Assembly: GCA_016342325.1 (NCBI GenBank)
Contig: JAEINR010000044.1
Location: forward strand, 1-49,628
DNA length: 49,628 nucleotides
Direction: 5' to 3'
Source of the DNA: Desulfobacterium sp.
Lineage (GTDB): Bacteria; Desulfobacterota; Desulfobacteria; Desulfobacterales; Desulfobacteraceae
A model generated the notes under the pieces. That model was not told the DNA's origin. It was given only the letters and a program-made list of their open reading frames with translations, and ran no database searches. The translations under genes were made by a program, and so were the position numbers. This document shows positions 41,282 to 49,577 of the stretch, piece after piece. Numbering within the stretch: the stretch's first letter is position 1; every line of letters begins with the position of its first letter.

Positions 41282-41708
41282 AATGAATATCAATCTGTTA
41301 GTCGTTGATGACGAAGAGGAGTTTCTGGTGTCGATCACCAAGAGCCTGTCTGTCAGGAACTTCAAGGTCACTGGGGTGAACCGGGGAGAAAAGGCCATCG
41401 AGGCCGTGAAAGCCCATGCCGTTGACATCGCCCTGGTGGACCTCAAGATGCCCGGCATCAACGGAGAAGAAACCCTTGCCGCCCTCAAAGCTGCCCAGGA
41501 AGGCCTTGAAGTCGTGATCCTCACCGGCCACGGCACCATCGACTCGGCCATCGAATGCACCCGAATCGGCGCCTTTGCCTTTCTCCAGAAACCCTGCGAG
41601 CTGAACGAACTGTTGGACACCCTGAACAGGGCCTATGAAAAGAAACAGAAAAACATCGAAGAGATCAACGAACGCCGGATCAAGGGCATCCTCAAAGCAA
41701 AGGTCTAG
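41274..41708 (+). CDS. Stand-alone receiver domain protein
   Basis: The 144-aa CheY-like protein overlaps the preceding gene by 8 bases and has its own GAGGAGG site. Key residues are DDEEE, the acceptor Asp in LVDLKMPG (about residue 56), Thr in ILTGHG and Lys in LQKP. A charged helical tail of ~25 residues ends it. Translational coupling to the phosphohistidine protein suggests they act together. Confidence 0.9.
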   Translation: MDKMNINLLVVDDEEEFLVSITKSLSVRNFKVTGVNRGEKAIEAVKAHAVDIALVDLKMPGINGEETLAALKAAQEGLEVVILTGHGTIDSAIECTRIGAFAFLQKPCELNELLDTLNRAYEKKQKNIEEINERRIKGILKAKV

Positions 41709-41736
41709 GATTTTATCATCCTCGCCCCAACCGCGT

Positions 41737-41763
41737 CCCCGGCTCCTTGCCCAGGAGCCGGGG
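41737..41763 (+). terminator. GC-rich hairpin between receivers
   Basis: A perfect 10-bp stem (CCCCGGCTCC / GGAGCCGGGG, loop of 7) lies 28 bases after the stop. No U-tract follows. It may partly terminate or process the transcript before the last receiver gene. Confidence 0.5.
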
Positions 41764-41801
41764 AGATCCGGAAAGAAACACGACCACCAGGGACAGCCAC
41801 G

Positions 41802-42200
41802 ATGAATGTATTCAAGAGACTCAGGCAGCTAAAAACCCTCCTCGTTGACGACGACGAATGGATCAGGGACGCCATGTCCATCTTTTTTAAGAGCGAAGGG
41901 TGCGCGATTCAAACCCTTGAAACCGCAGAAGAGGCGTTGCCGTTTTTTGCAAAGGTTCGCTACGACATCGTGCTCATCGATTACATGCTGCCGGGAATGA
42001 ACGGCATCTGCTTTGCCAAAGCCCTGGAGCGCCTCCAGGCGGACCAACCCAAGTGCCAAAGCCCCATCATCAAGATCCTCATCACGGCCCACGGGGAAGC
42101 GGAGATCATCACCCAGGCCAAAGCGACCGGGTTCCATGACATCATCCACAAGCCCTTTACCCCGGAAGACATCGAAATCGCCCTTGGCAAAGTCCTATAA
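41802..42200 (+). CDS. Stand-alone receiver domain protein
   Basis: The 132-aa receiver has DDDE near residue 17, phosphoacceptor Asp in LIDYMLPG (about 60), a Thr in LITAHG and Lys in IHKPF. Compared with the other receivers it has an N-terminal extension of ~10 residues and an insertion around residues 80-90 (LQADQPKCQSP). It has no output domain. A hairpin separates it from the operon, so it may be expressed at a different level. Confidence 0.88.
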   Translation: MNVFKRLRQLKTLLVDDDEWIRDAMSIFFKSEGCAIQTLETAEEALPFFAKVRYDIVLIDYMLPGMNGICFAKALERLQADQPKCQSPIIKILITAHGEAEIITQAKATGFHDIIHKPFTPEDIEIALGKVL

Positions 42201-42435
42201 TCCCAAGTCCTTAGTCCCAACGTGCCGCCTCGGTTTCACCGGGAAAGGGAGCGGTTTTCGGTCTATAGAACAGACCATCAGTGTTCAACCTGTTGATTTA
42301 TTAATGCCATTTTGATATGAGAGGTGGGGCTTTTTGATTGACGGAAACTTTTTTGCTTGAATGAACTGGCTCAGCCGGAATTGAATCTTTGCTGATCTTG
42401 GTTTTGAATTGTGTCCATGGGAGAGGTTAGAGCTA
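42201..42435. other. Intergenic region before the M23 gene
   Basis: About 235 bp with falling GC content. A weak sigma-70-like pair (TTGATT 42293, TATGAG 42316, 17-base gap) and a small GGTCT/AGACC dyad (42260-42276) are present; neither is strong. Confidence 0.3.
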
Positions 42436-43803
42436 TTGAATTTGATTAATAAGTATGTTCAACTGATATGCATTGTTCTGTTGCTGGCTGTTTCGGTAGT
42501 GTTCTTATCCTCAAGCATTGGCATCACCAGTATTTTTCCCTTTTCAGAAGAGAAAAGCACCATCACAAAGATCATTGACGACAATTCACCGGCGTCTGGG
42601 GAATCAGTGCCTGCCATGGAAGCCTTCCCCCCTGATTCCAATCCTGATGATACACCCGGTGACGGCACCGCCATGAAAGAGATTGCCATGGCTGTGGCGC
42701 CTGATATCCAAGGGGTGATCGGCAGGAATAATACCGTCTATGGAAAACTGATATCCTGCGGATTGTCTCCCACTCAAATTTTAAATCTGACACAAGCCTT
42801 TAACAAGACGTTTGATTTTAGAGCTGCCGGGCCCGATGATAAATTCCAGATTTTTCTTGCCGGAAACAATCAACTTAAAAAATTCATTTACAGTCCTGAT
42901 CCCTTGCGTGAATATATTGCCGAAAGGAATGAAACCGGCTGTTTTACAGTATCCAAACAGGAGCTGATTCCTGAAAAAAGGGTTGAGGCAATTGAAGTAT
43001 CCCTTGACTCGTCTCTTTCCAAGGCCATTTTAAACAACGGGGAAAAACAGGGACTGGTTGATCAATTGGTGAATATTTTTTCCTGGGATATCGATTTTTA
43101 TCTTTTCCCAAGAAAGGGCGACAGGATAACGATTCTCTATGAAAAATATTTTATAGATGACACCTTTATCAAGTATGGCGATATCCTGGCTGCCAAGTAT
43201 GCCGGAGAAAACGGGTCATTCTCTTCTTTTTTCTTTGATGGCGGATATTATGATGAACAGGGCGATCCATTGAGAAAAATGTTCCTGCGGATACCGGTAA
43301 AATTTGGTGTCAAAACCTCGGGCTATTCCATTAGACGGTTTCACCCGGTAAAAAAGAAGTATAAAAGCCATAACGGCATCGATTATGGCGCCAGAATGGG
43401 AACAACGATCTTTGCCACAGCCAACGGAAAGGTCATCTTTTCCGGCTGGAAAACCGGTTATGGAAAGGTTATTATTTTAAAACATCCCAATGGGTATCTG
43501 ACCTATTACGCCCATTGCAGCAAACTCATTGCTAAAAAAGGCCAGTTTGTTGATCAGGGTGAGACCATTGCAAAGGTGGGTATGACCGGTATTGTCACAG
43601 GCCCCCATGTTCATTATGAAGTGCGCATCAATGGCAAACCTGTTGATCCACGAAGAATTAAGAATTTCAAGGGTACGCCCCTCTCTCCCCGGAAGCTCGA
43701 ACAATTCAGGACAACCGTGCAATCGCGACTTTTATTGGTGGAGGAGAAAACCCGGCAGAACAGCAAAGAGAACAGGCTTGTTCTGGCTGACACACCTGAG
43801 TAA
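42436..43803 (+). CDS. M23 family metallopeptidase (murein endopeptidase)
   Basis: The preferred start is TTG 42436 (455 aa), with GAGAGG ten bases upstream. It directly yields an N-terminal membrane anchor (about residues 5-27). A long periplasmic region follows, then an M23 LytM/NlpD-like domain at about 310-420 with HNGIDYG (zinc His and Asp), YAHCS and HVHYE (catalytic and zinc His). All expected residues are present, so it should cleave peptide cross-links in peptidoglycan, as MepM-like enzymes do. An OapA/LysM-like pattern in the middle (LSPTQILNLTQAFNKTF) supports that comparison. Base composition is lower in GC than the preceding operon. Confidence 0.88.
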   Translation: MNLINKYVQLICIVLLLAVSVVFLSSSIGITSIFPFSEEKSTITKIIDDNSPASGESVPAMEAFPPDSNPDDTPGDGTAMKEIAMAVAPDIQGVIGRNNTVYGKLISCGLSPTQILNLTQAFNKTFDFRAAGPDDKFQIFLAGNNQLKKFIYSPDPLREYIAERNETGCFTVSKQELIPEKRVEAIEVSLDSSLSKAILNNGEKQGLVDQLVNIFSWDIDFYLFPRKGDRITILYEKYFIDDTFIKYGDILAAKYAGENGSFSSFFFDGGYYDEQGDPLRKMFLRIPVKFGVKTSGYSIRRFHPVKKKYKSHNGIDYGARMGTTIFATANGKVIFSGWKTGYGKVIILKHPNGYLTYYAHCSKLIAKKGQFVDQGETIAKVGMTGIVTGPHVHYEVRINGKPVDPRRIKNFKGTPLSPRKLEQFRTTVQSRLLLVEEKTRQNSKENRLVLADTPE

Positions 43804-43881
43804 ATTTGAAGGGGTGTATCAAGTTTCCCCGAAAGGCCTTAAAGAAGACCTGCAACATAGTTGACGATCACATATAAACAC

Positions 43882-43909
43882 TTGACAAAGTCAACCATAT
43901 CGATAATAG
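43882..43909 (+). promoter_or_regulatory. Weak candidate promoter for the MarR–GNAT gene
   Basis: A consensus TTGACA (43882) is followed by TAATAG (43904) after 16 bases. GTTGAC (43860) and GTCAAC (43890) form a dyad around it. The -10 match is poor. Confidence 0.25.
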
Positions 43910-43949
43910 TTAAACCCAGTAACCCCATAATCACAAACGAAAACGTCCT

Positions 43950-44000
43950 AGGTTCTTCGCTTTGATTTTCGTGTTATTTTGGCAAGAGAATCGAGAACCT
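43950..44000. repeat. Bipartite inverted repeat upstream of the MarR–GNAT gene
   Basis: AGGTTCT (43950-43956) pairs with AGAACCT (43994-44000), and an inner GATTTTC pairs with GAGAATC with one G-U. It lies 37 bases before the start codon. It could be an operator for the MarR-type protein itself or an RNA leader stem. Confidence 0.45.
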
Positions 44001-44036
44001 CTTTGATTCAGCCTTATCCAGGTTAGGAGAAACGAA

Positions 44037-44957
44037 ATGAACGATATTGAAAGAATACGTCATTTTAACCGATTCTATACACAAATCCTTGGTTTACTGG
44101 ACAATAAACTTCTAAAAAGCGACTATTCATTGGCTGAAGCGCGTATTTTATTCGAGCTTGGTCAGAGCCCCAATCTTGTGGCAAGGGATTTGGCAAAACA
44201 GCTCCATCTTGATCCGGCACAGCTAAGCCGTCTTTTGAGGCGTTTTGAGCAACAGGAATTGATTCGCAAAGAAAAATCCTCAGATGATACCCGCAAACAG
44301 GTTCTTTCCCTCACATCCCATGGAAAATCGGCACTTAGCAAACTCCAGGACATGTCAAATGAGCAGATCAGGGCATCACTTGCCGATACCACCCAAGAGG
44401 AACAGCGTCGACTGGTAAAGGCGATGAACGCGATTGAACAAATCTTCACCGGGGAAACACCCCCATCCAAGATGTTCACGCTTCGATCCCATCGTCCGGG
44501 GGATATTGGATATATAACGTATCGCCATGCCATGTTTTATTCCCGGACCTATGGGTTTGATGTTACGTTTGATGCCTATGTGGCGTCAGGCATGGCAGCG
44601 TTTGTAATGCAGTATGACCCTCAAAAAGAACATCTCTGGGTCGCTGAGACGGATACAGCCCTTGTGGGGTCGATTGCCATTGTGAAAGCAGATGAGGATA
44701 CGGCGCAACTGCGATGGTTCCTGGTGGAATCCCAGGCCAGAGGAAGAGGTCTTGGAAAGAAACTGCTCCATGAAGCGGTTTCTTTCTGTAAACGCCAAAA
44801 TTATCAAAAAATCATTCTGTGGACAGTGAGCAACCTGGAAGCGGCCCGCCGGCTCTATGATCAATCGGGTTTTCAGGTCACAACCACCAACACCCACGAA
44901 ATTTGGGGGAAAGAACTCACCGAAGAACTCTGGGAATTAGAGCTAAGCTTAGCTTAG
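44037..44957 (+). CDS. MarR-type regulator fused to GNAT acetyltransferase
   Basis: The 306-aa protein joins a winged-helix MarR domain (residues 1-~145; LAKQLHLDPAQLSRLLRRF recognition helix, SDDTRKQVLSLT wing) to a GNAT domain (about 150-300) with the acetyl-CoA loop QARGRGLGKKLL and NLEAARRLYDQSGF. MarR–GNAT fusions occur widely and are thought to couple transcription to small-molecule acetylation; the ligand is unknown. A good GGAGAAA site precedes the start. The inverted repeat just upstream suggests autoregulation. It converges on the deaminase gene, with stops 8 bases apart. Confidence 0.9.
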   Translation: MNDIERIRHFNRFYTQILGLLDNKLLKSDYSLAEARILFELGQSPNLVARDLAKQLHLDPAQLSRLLRRFEQQELIRKEKSSDDTRKQVLSLTSHGKSALSKLQDMSNEQIRASLADTTQEEQRRLVKAMNAIEQIFTGETPPSKMFTLRSHRPGDIGYITYRHAMFYSRTYGFDVTFDAYVASGMAAFVMQYDPQKEHLWVAETDTALVGSIAIVKADEDTAQLRWFLVESQARGRGLGKKLLHEAVSFCKRQNYQKIILWTVSNLEAARRLYDQSGFQVTTTNTHEIWGKELTEELWELELSLA

Positions 44958-44965
44958 TAATCCCC

Positions 44966-45436
44966 TTATTTCCAGAACCCTTCATGTACTTTTTTTGCGT
45001 CTTCTTCAAGTACAGGCCCGATCACCTCAATGGGCTTTTTGCCCCTTGCGAGGATTTCCCGGCAGGGCAGCAACAGGACTTCTTCATCCCCCTCCCCCAT
45101 CATCCCATAAAGTCCCTCCTCGCTCAGACCGTATACCACCCGCCTCACATTCCCCCAGAAGATGGCACCGGCACACATGGGGCAAGGTTCCGTACTTGTG
45201 TAAAGGGTACATTTAGCGAGGAAATCACGGTCATATTTGCCGGAAGCCTGTCTCATGAGATTTGCTTCCGCATGGCCAGTGCAATCTTTTTCTGTAATAA
45301 TGGTGTTTTCAGATTCTAAGAGAACATTTCCATGTTCGTCGGCAAGTAAAGCGCCAAAAGGTTCATTACCATTATTTCTGGCGTTTCCTGCAATCTCAAT
45401 TGCAGCGCGAATCAACCGCTTATCATTTTCATTCAT
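44966..45436 (-). CDS. Zinc nucleoside/tRNA-adenosine-type deaminase
   Basis: The 156-aa protein has the deaminase motifs HAEANL (His zinc ligand and catalytic Glu, about residue 55) and PCPMCAGA (two Cys zinc ligands, about 84-91). The spacing and C-terminal part (GMMGEGDEE, EVIGPVLEEDAKKVHEGFW) look closer to guanine deaminase/nucleoside deaminases than to TadA. Hence a base-salvage role is likelier than tRNA editing, but both are possible. It is monocistronic, minus strand, and divergent from the helicase. Confidence 0.85.
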   Translation of the reverse strand: MNENDKRLIRAAIEIAGNARNNGNEPFGALLADEHGNVLLESENTIITEKDCTGHAEANLMRQASGKYDRDFLAKCTLYTSTEPCPMCAGAIFWGNVRRVVYGLSEEGLYGMMGEGDEEVLLLPCREILARGKKPIEVIGPVLEEDAKKVHEGFWK

Positions 45437-45535
45437 CTTTGATACCTTTCTGATTCAGGAATCCAACCTGAAAACTATTTTTTAAAAAAACAAACCAAGC
45501 GCGTCCGGCAAAGCGACCAATATACGCTGGCATGG

Positions 45536-45559
45536 CATAAAAATCACGACATTTTTATG
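45536..45559. repeat. Perfect 9-bp AT-rich inverted repeat
   Basis: CATAAAAAT and ATTTTTATG enclose CACGAC between the divergent deaminase and helicase genes. It is 16 bases before the larger inverted repeat below. Confidence 0.7.
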
Positions 45560-45575
45560 GGTCCGGGTCAGCGGT

Positions 45576-45630
45576 TTTCTCTTTCCATGGGGTGCAATCT
45601 GTGATTTAAAGGCCGCCATGGAAAGAGAAA
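45576..45630. repeat. Perfect 15-bp inverted repeat upstream of the helicase gene
   Basis: The arms 45576-45590 and 45616-45630 (TTTCTCTTTCCATGG and its exact complement) enclose 25 bases. They lie 46 bases before the helicase start, so they are within the leader or promoter. Perfect 15-bp arms are not expected by chance. It may be an operator, a MITE-like element end or an RNA hairpin. Confidence 0.85.
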
Positions 45631-45676
45631 TTGTTCTTTACGATAAAAATCCGGCGGCAGAATAATCAATACAACA

Positions 45677-47158
45677 ATGCTTAAAATTACCAGCGAACAA
45701 AAAAAGATCATTGGCTGTGATCTTAAGCCCGGGGAAATCCTGAAGGTCAAGGCCTTTGCCGGCACCGGCAAAACCACCACCCTGGTGGAGTATGCCCGGG
45801 CAAGACCTTGGATGCGGTTTTTATACATTGCATTTAACAAGAGCGTTCAACTGGAAGCGGCCCGGAAGTTTCCGCCCAATGTGACGGCCCGCACCTCCCA
45901 TGCCCTGGCGTTCAGGGAAAAGGGATTTCAATACAAGGAGCGGTTGGTACCGGGATTCCGGGCCAACCAGGTCATGGAAGCCCTGGATCTCAAAACCTAT
46001 GAAGATGCCAGGTTCACCATGGACACCCTGTACAATTACCTGGTATCGGCGGACCCCAAGGTGGCCCACCGCCATATTCCGGTCAAGGCAAGAACATTTT
46101 ACGAAAACCGGATGCCGGACCTTGTGGATCATGCCAACCGCCTGGGACGGCTCATGTGTGACGGCTCCGACGAAACCATCGGCATGCTCCATGACGGGTA
46201 TTTGAAATTATACCAATTATCCAACCCGGTGCTGAACTATGACTGCATTCTGCTGGATGAAGCCCAGGACATCAACCCGGTCACAAGCGCCATTGTGTTT
46301 TCCCAGGCCGGGACGCCCCCCGGTCCTCCAGGCAGTAACAGGATACCGGCGGCCATCATCCTGGTGGGTGACGGCAACCAGCAGATCTACAGTTTCCGGG
46401 GAGCACGGGACACCTTGAACCACCTCCAGGCCTCCCACACCCAATACCTGACCCACAGCTTCCGGTTTGACAACAACATTGCCAGGCTCGCCAACATGGT
46501 GCTCACAACATTTAAAGGGGAAAAACGAAAAATCATCGGCACCCCGGTCCTTCGGGGAAAAAAGCCGAAATGGAATCCCGGCCGTCACACCATTATTGCG
46601 CGAACCAATGCCGGTGTGTTTGACAAGGCGGTTCAGCTATACCCAAAGCACAGGATCGGGTTTGTCGGCGGTGTGGGCGGGTACAGACTCTCCCTGCTCA
46701 AGGATATGTTCCACCTTTACGATGGCGCACCTGCCAGGGTAACGGATCCCTATATCCGAAGTTTTGGTGATTTTCAGCAATTAAGATCCTATGCCAGGGC
46801 GGTGGAGGATCTTGAACTCATGAGCCTGTGCGCCATGGTTGAGAAGCACACCTTTCGTATTCCACGCCTTGTGGACCGGATTACGGAGCAGGCCGTGGCG
46901 GCTGAAGAGGCAGGCATCATACTGACCACGGCCCATAAATCAAAGGGACTTGAGTGGGCCAATGTCCTGTTGATGGATGATTTTCATCCCCTGGTGGAAA
47001 AGGGAGAGATCATTAACCCGTCCGGGGTGGAGCCGGACGAATTCAATCTTATCTATGTGGCCATGACCCGGGCCATGGTGAACCTGAGATTCGCCAAGGA
47101 GAGCTGTATCCCGGAATTCATAGGGCTATGGCAGAAGCAGCAAAAAAAGACCCGGTGA
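45677..47158 (+). CDS. UvrD/FBH1-like superfamily 1 DNA helicase
   Basis: The 493-aa protein has SF1 helicase motifs in order: Walker A AFAGTGKTTT (residues 28-37), IAFNKSVQLEA (Ia), ILLDEAQDINP (II), GDGNQQIYSFRGA (III), SFRFDNN (IV), TTAHKSKGLEW (V) and YVAMTRA (VI). The shape, short and without large 1B/2B insertions, resembles F-box helicase 1-like bacterial proteins. It would unwind DNA 3'-5' in repair or recombination removal. An APH-like kinase gene follows on the same strand after about 66 bases. The paired inverted repeats upstream hint at special regulation. Confidence 0.88.
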   Translation: MLKITSEQKKIIGCDLKPGEILKVKAFAGTGKTTTLVEYARARPWMRFLYIAFNKSVQLEAARKFPPNVTARTSHALAFREKGFQYKERLVPGFRANQVMEALDLKTYEDARFTMDTLYNYLVSADPKVAHRHIPVKARTFYENRMPDLVDHANRLGRLMCDGSDETIGMLHDGYLKLYQLSNPVLNYDCILLDEAQDINPVTSAIVFSQAGTPPGPPGSNRIPAAIILVGDGNQQIYSFRGARDTLNHLQASHTQYLTHSFRFDNNIARLANMVLTTFKGEKRKIIGTPVLRGKKPKWNPGRHTIIARTNAGVFDKAVQLYPKHRIGFVGGVGGYRLSLLKDMFHLYDGAPARVTDPYIRSFGDFQQLRSYARAVEDLELMSLCAMVEKHTFRIPRLVDRITEQAVAAEEAGIILTTAHKSKGLEWANVLLMDDFHPLVEKGEIINPSGVEPDEFNLIYVAMTRAMVNLRFAKESCIPEFIGLWQKQQKKTR

Positions 47159-47224
47159 GCCTGCCAGCCACGGGTATAACATTTTCATCTACAGGGGGCT
47201 TTGATCAAAGCCTGAAGGATCGTT

Positions 47225-48187
47225 TTGAAAGAGTTAACGGATATTGAATATTTAAACCGGGTGGCCCGGGGGTATGGCCTTGAACTGTGCCGTCTCCATG
47301 GGGATGCAGGTATAACCGGAAGCCCGGAGCGCAGCCTGAACCGAACCGTGGCGGAAAACACCCCAGGCGAAAAATACATTATTGAAGAGTTGGCCCCGGA
47401 CAAATCCAAACAAAAGCAACGCCTTGGGGAGCACCAGCACGCCTTGAAAGATCTGACGATTCCCCATGTGCATCCCCCCCTGAAGAACCGTGAAGGAAGT
47501 GTATTGACGGAACGTGACGGGCGGTTTTTCCAGATCACCCCCTATGTTCCCGGCGTGACACTGCCCCGGCCTGAATATGTGATGGATGCCTGGCGGGGTG
47601 AGGCCATGGCGGATTTTCTAATTTCCCTTTACAGAAAGACCCGTGGAACAAAAATGGTCCGCCAGGAAGAAAAAGACGGCCGTTTTTTTTCAATAGCGGA
47701 TTATGTACAAAAAATAGTAAGGGACATTGATCGGAAAAACCCCGAAATTGCAAGCCGGGTCCGCCAGATAACGGCCAGCCTGGAGGACCGGTTTATGGCA
47801 GTGCATGACAATGTGCCCCGGATATTTTGCCATGGGGATTTTCATGTGATGAATGTAATCTGGGGAACGTCAGGCATTTCCGGCGTCATCGACTGGGAGT
47901 TCTGCGGTCTTCGTCCGGATGTGTATGATGTGGCCAACATGATCGGCTGCATCGGGATTGAGGATCCCAATGCCCTGGGCGGCCCCCTGGTTACCCGTTT
48001 TCTTGAAAAGCTCACCCAAAGCGGCTTGATTTCCAAGAGGGGTTGGGAGACCCTGGCTGAATTCATCATCGCCCTGCGGTTTGCCTGGCTTGCCGAATGG
48101 CTTCGGAACAATGACCGGGAGATGATCGAACTGGAGCTGGTTTACATGAAGCTCCTTGCAGACAACCAGGCAACCCTGTTCAGATAA
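47225..48187 (+). CDS. Aminoglycoside phosphotransferase (APH)-family kinase
   Basis: The 320-aa product begins at a TTG with AAGGA about five bases before it. The kinase core is clear: HGDFHVMNVIW (catalytic Asp and Asn, about 208-218) and GVIDWEF (metal-binding Asp, about 225). The N-lobe lysine region is EKYIIEELAP with ITPYVPGVTLP. The C-terminal part is helical. APH-family kinases phosphorylate small molecules such as choline, homoserine or methylthioribose, and some proteins. The substrate here cannot be told. It probably shares a transcript with the helicase gene. Confidence 0.8.
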   Translation: MKELTDIEYLNRVARGYGLELCRLHGDAGITGSPERSLNRTVAENTPGEKYIIEELAPDKSKQKQRLGEHQHALKDLTIPHVHPPLKNREGSVLTERDGRFFQITPYVPGVTLPRPEYVMDAWRGEAMADFLISLYRKTRGTKMVRQEEKDGRFFSIADYVQKIVRDIDRKNPEIASRVRQITASLEDRFMAVHDNVPRIFCHGDFHVMNVIWGTSGISGVIDWEFCGLRPDVYDVANMIGCIGIEDPNALGGPLVTRFLEKLTQSGLISKRGWETLAEFIIALRFAWLAEWLRNNDREMIELELVYMKLLADNQATLFR

Positions 48188-48248
48188 GTAACACCCGGCC
48201 TGACACCGGTGGTTGCCCTGTTCCCTTGGGGGCATTCACGTTACAGGT

Positions 48249-48842
48249 TTAGTGTTCCCCCAGCTTGCTTGCACCCAGTTTGGGAGGGACAGGATTAAGG
48301 GGGTCCAGGCTTGCGATCAACACGTCGACATTGAAAAAACCGGGAACAAGGGCTTTGTGTTGAATCAGGGGGGGGAGCGCCTTGGCGACCATTTTCTTTG
48401 CTTTTTCCGGACAGCCGGCTTCAAGATGTACATAAGTGCCTGCGGCCCGGATCAAAGCCTGTAACACTAATTTCCCAGGGCCACTGCTGTAAAGCCATTT
48501 TGCTTCAACCCATTCATGGACCTCAAAAAACAACCCCTGATCCCATAACAGGAGAGCCACGGCATAGGTGTCGTCAACGGGGAGGGTTGCGGACCGGATC
48601 TGGGCGATTACCGCCTGATACCGTGTGATACGGTCGTCTATATACTGCTCGATAACGGGCTCGCCATGATCCGGTCTCAACTGTTCAGCAACGGCCTGGG
48701 AGGGATCGATATTTCCCCGTTGAATTGAGGTCATCAGGCTTTCTGACAATCCATTCCTGACCTGCCGGCATAAACGGCTTTCAAACGGGTCAAACCTTGT
48801 TATCTTATGTGAATCTGATCGGGCAACCATGGACACTTCCAT
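48249..48842 (-). CDS. DUF309 family protein
   Basis: The 197-aa protein contains the DUF309 signature LLWDQGLFFEVHEWVEAKW (residues ~98-116) with its conserved Glu and His pair, followed by LQALIRAAGTYVH. These residues may bind metal, but no activity is established for the family. A later in-frame ATG at 48830 (MVARSD) is also possible. It converges on the APH-like gene and its upstream side opens onto a 360-base non-coding stretch. Confidence 0.75.
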   Translation of the reverse strand: MEVSMVARSDSHKITRFDPFESRLCRQVRNGLSESLMTSIQRGNIDPSQAVAEQLRPDHGEPVIEQYIDDRITRYQAVIAQIRSATLPVDDTYAVALLLWDQGLFFEVHEWVEAKWLYSSGPGKLVLQALIRAAGTYVHLEAGCPEKAKKMVAKALPPLIQHKALVPGFFNVDVLIASLDPLNPVPPKLGASKLGEH

Positions 48843-49217
48843 AAAAACAATTTTTGATTAACAATCCCATACATTACCCTGACAGTGCCTGAAAATCAAA
48901 CCCTATCCCCTGATATGCCCGAATTTTCAGATAACCACATCTCCATGGTTGATGTGATATATTGAGCTCATAATCAGCTTGAATAAAATCCACTATGATT
49001 GTACGGTTCTTCGGGGGAGTTGGCTTTGACTTTGACTGTTGCATGCGACCTTCTTTTTTTGTAGGTTAAATCTTACAATTCAACCATAATTGGAAGGCGT
49101 TCAATTGTTCAGAGGATAAACCACTCCCCCCATATCCGTTATAATCATGAAAAATAATGTGATATTGAATTTGAAACTCTCTCTTGACCTCGGCCGCTCA
49201 ATATGGAGTTTATTGTT
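48843..49217. other. AT-rich intergenic region
   Basis: No gene is supported across about 370 bp. It holds a CACATC/GATGTG dyad (48936-48956), a TTTGACTTTGAC direct repeat (~49027-49038) and a TATAAT at 49140 without a convincing -35 box. The composition and repeats suggest accessory or mobile-element-derived DNA. Confidence 0.5.
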
Positions 49218-49577
49218 ATGGCAGACAATTGTTTTCGGACTGGCATTCTATCGAAAAGTCTAATCGTGTTGTTTTTGACCTTGACGGTTTATAACTCAGC
49301 GGTTCATGCTACTGGAAGCCCATTCGGTGATGATGCTGAGTTTATGTCTGAGGTGATTGAATGTCTAAGACACCCTGACGAATCAGATATTTACCCTGAT
49401 GATCCATTAAGCGTAGCTAACTCAGCTATCCAAACACAGAACACCACCCCCATTCCCTATAATACGGACCAAAACGCCAGAGATCCTGGCGGGCACATTA
49501 ACTCCCAGGGAGAGATTGGCAATACGCCCGAAAACGATAAAACTGGGCTGCTACCTGGGGTGATGCAAATGGCCTAA
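49218..49577 (+). CDS. Small exported hypothetical protein
   Basis: From ATG 49218 (GGAG nine bases upstream) the product is 119 aa; an ATG at 49203 would add five residues. A hydrophobic stretch at about residues 13-30 ends in Ala residues (SAVHATG), consistent with a Sec signal peptide. The mature part is short, acidic and rich in Asn, Asp, Pro and Thr, with no known domain. It may be a truncated larger secreted protein. Confidence 0.4.
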   Translation: MADNCFRTGILSKSLIVLFLTLTVYNSAVHATGSPFGDDAEFMSEVIECLRHPDESDIYPDDPLSVANSAIQTQNTTPIPYNTDQNARDPGGHINSQGEIGNTPENDKTGLLPGVMQMA

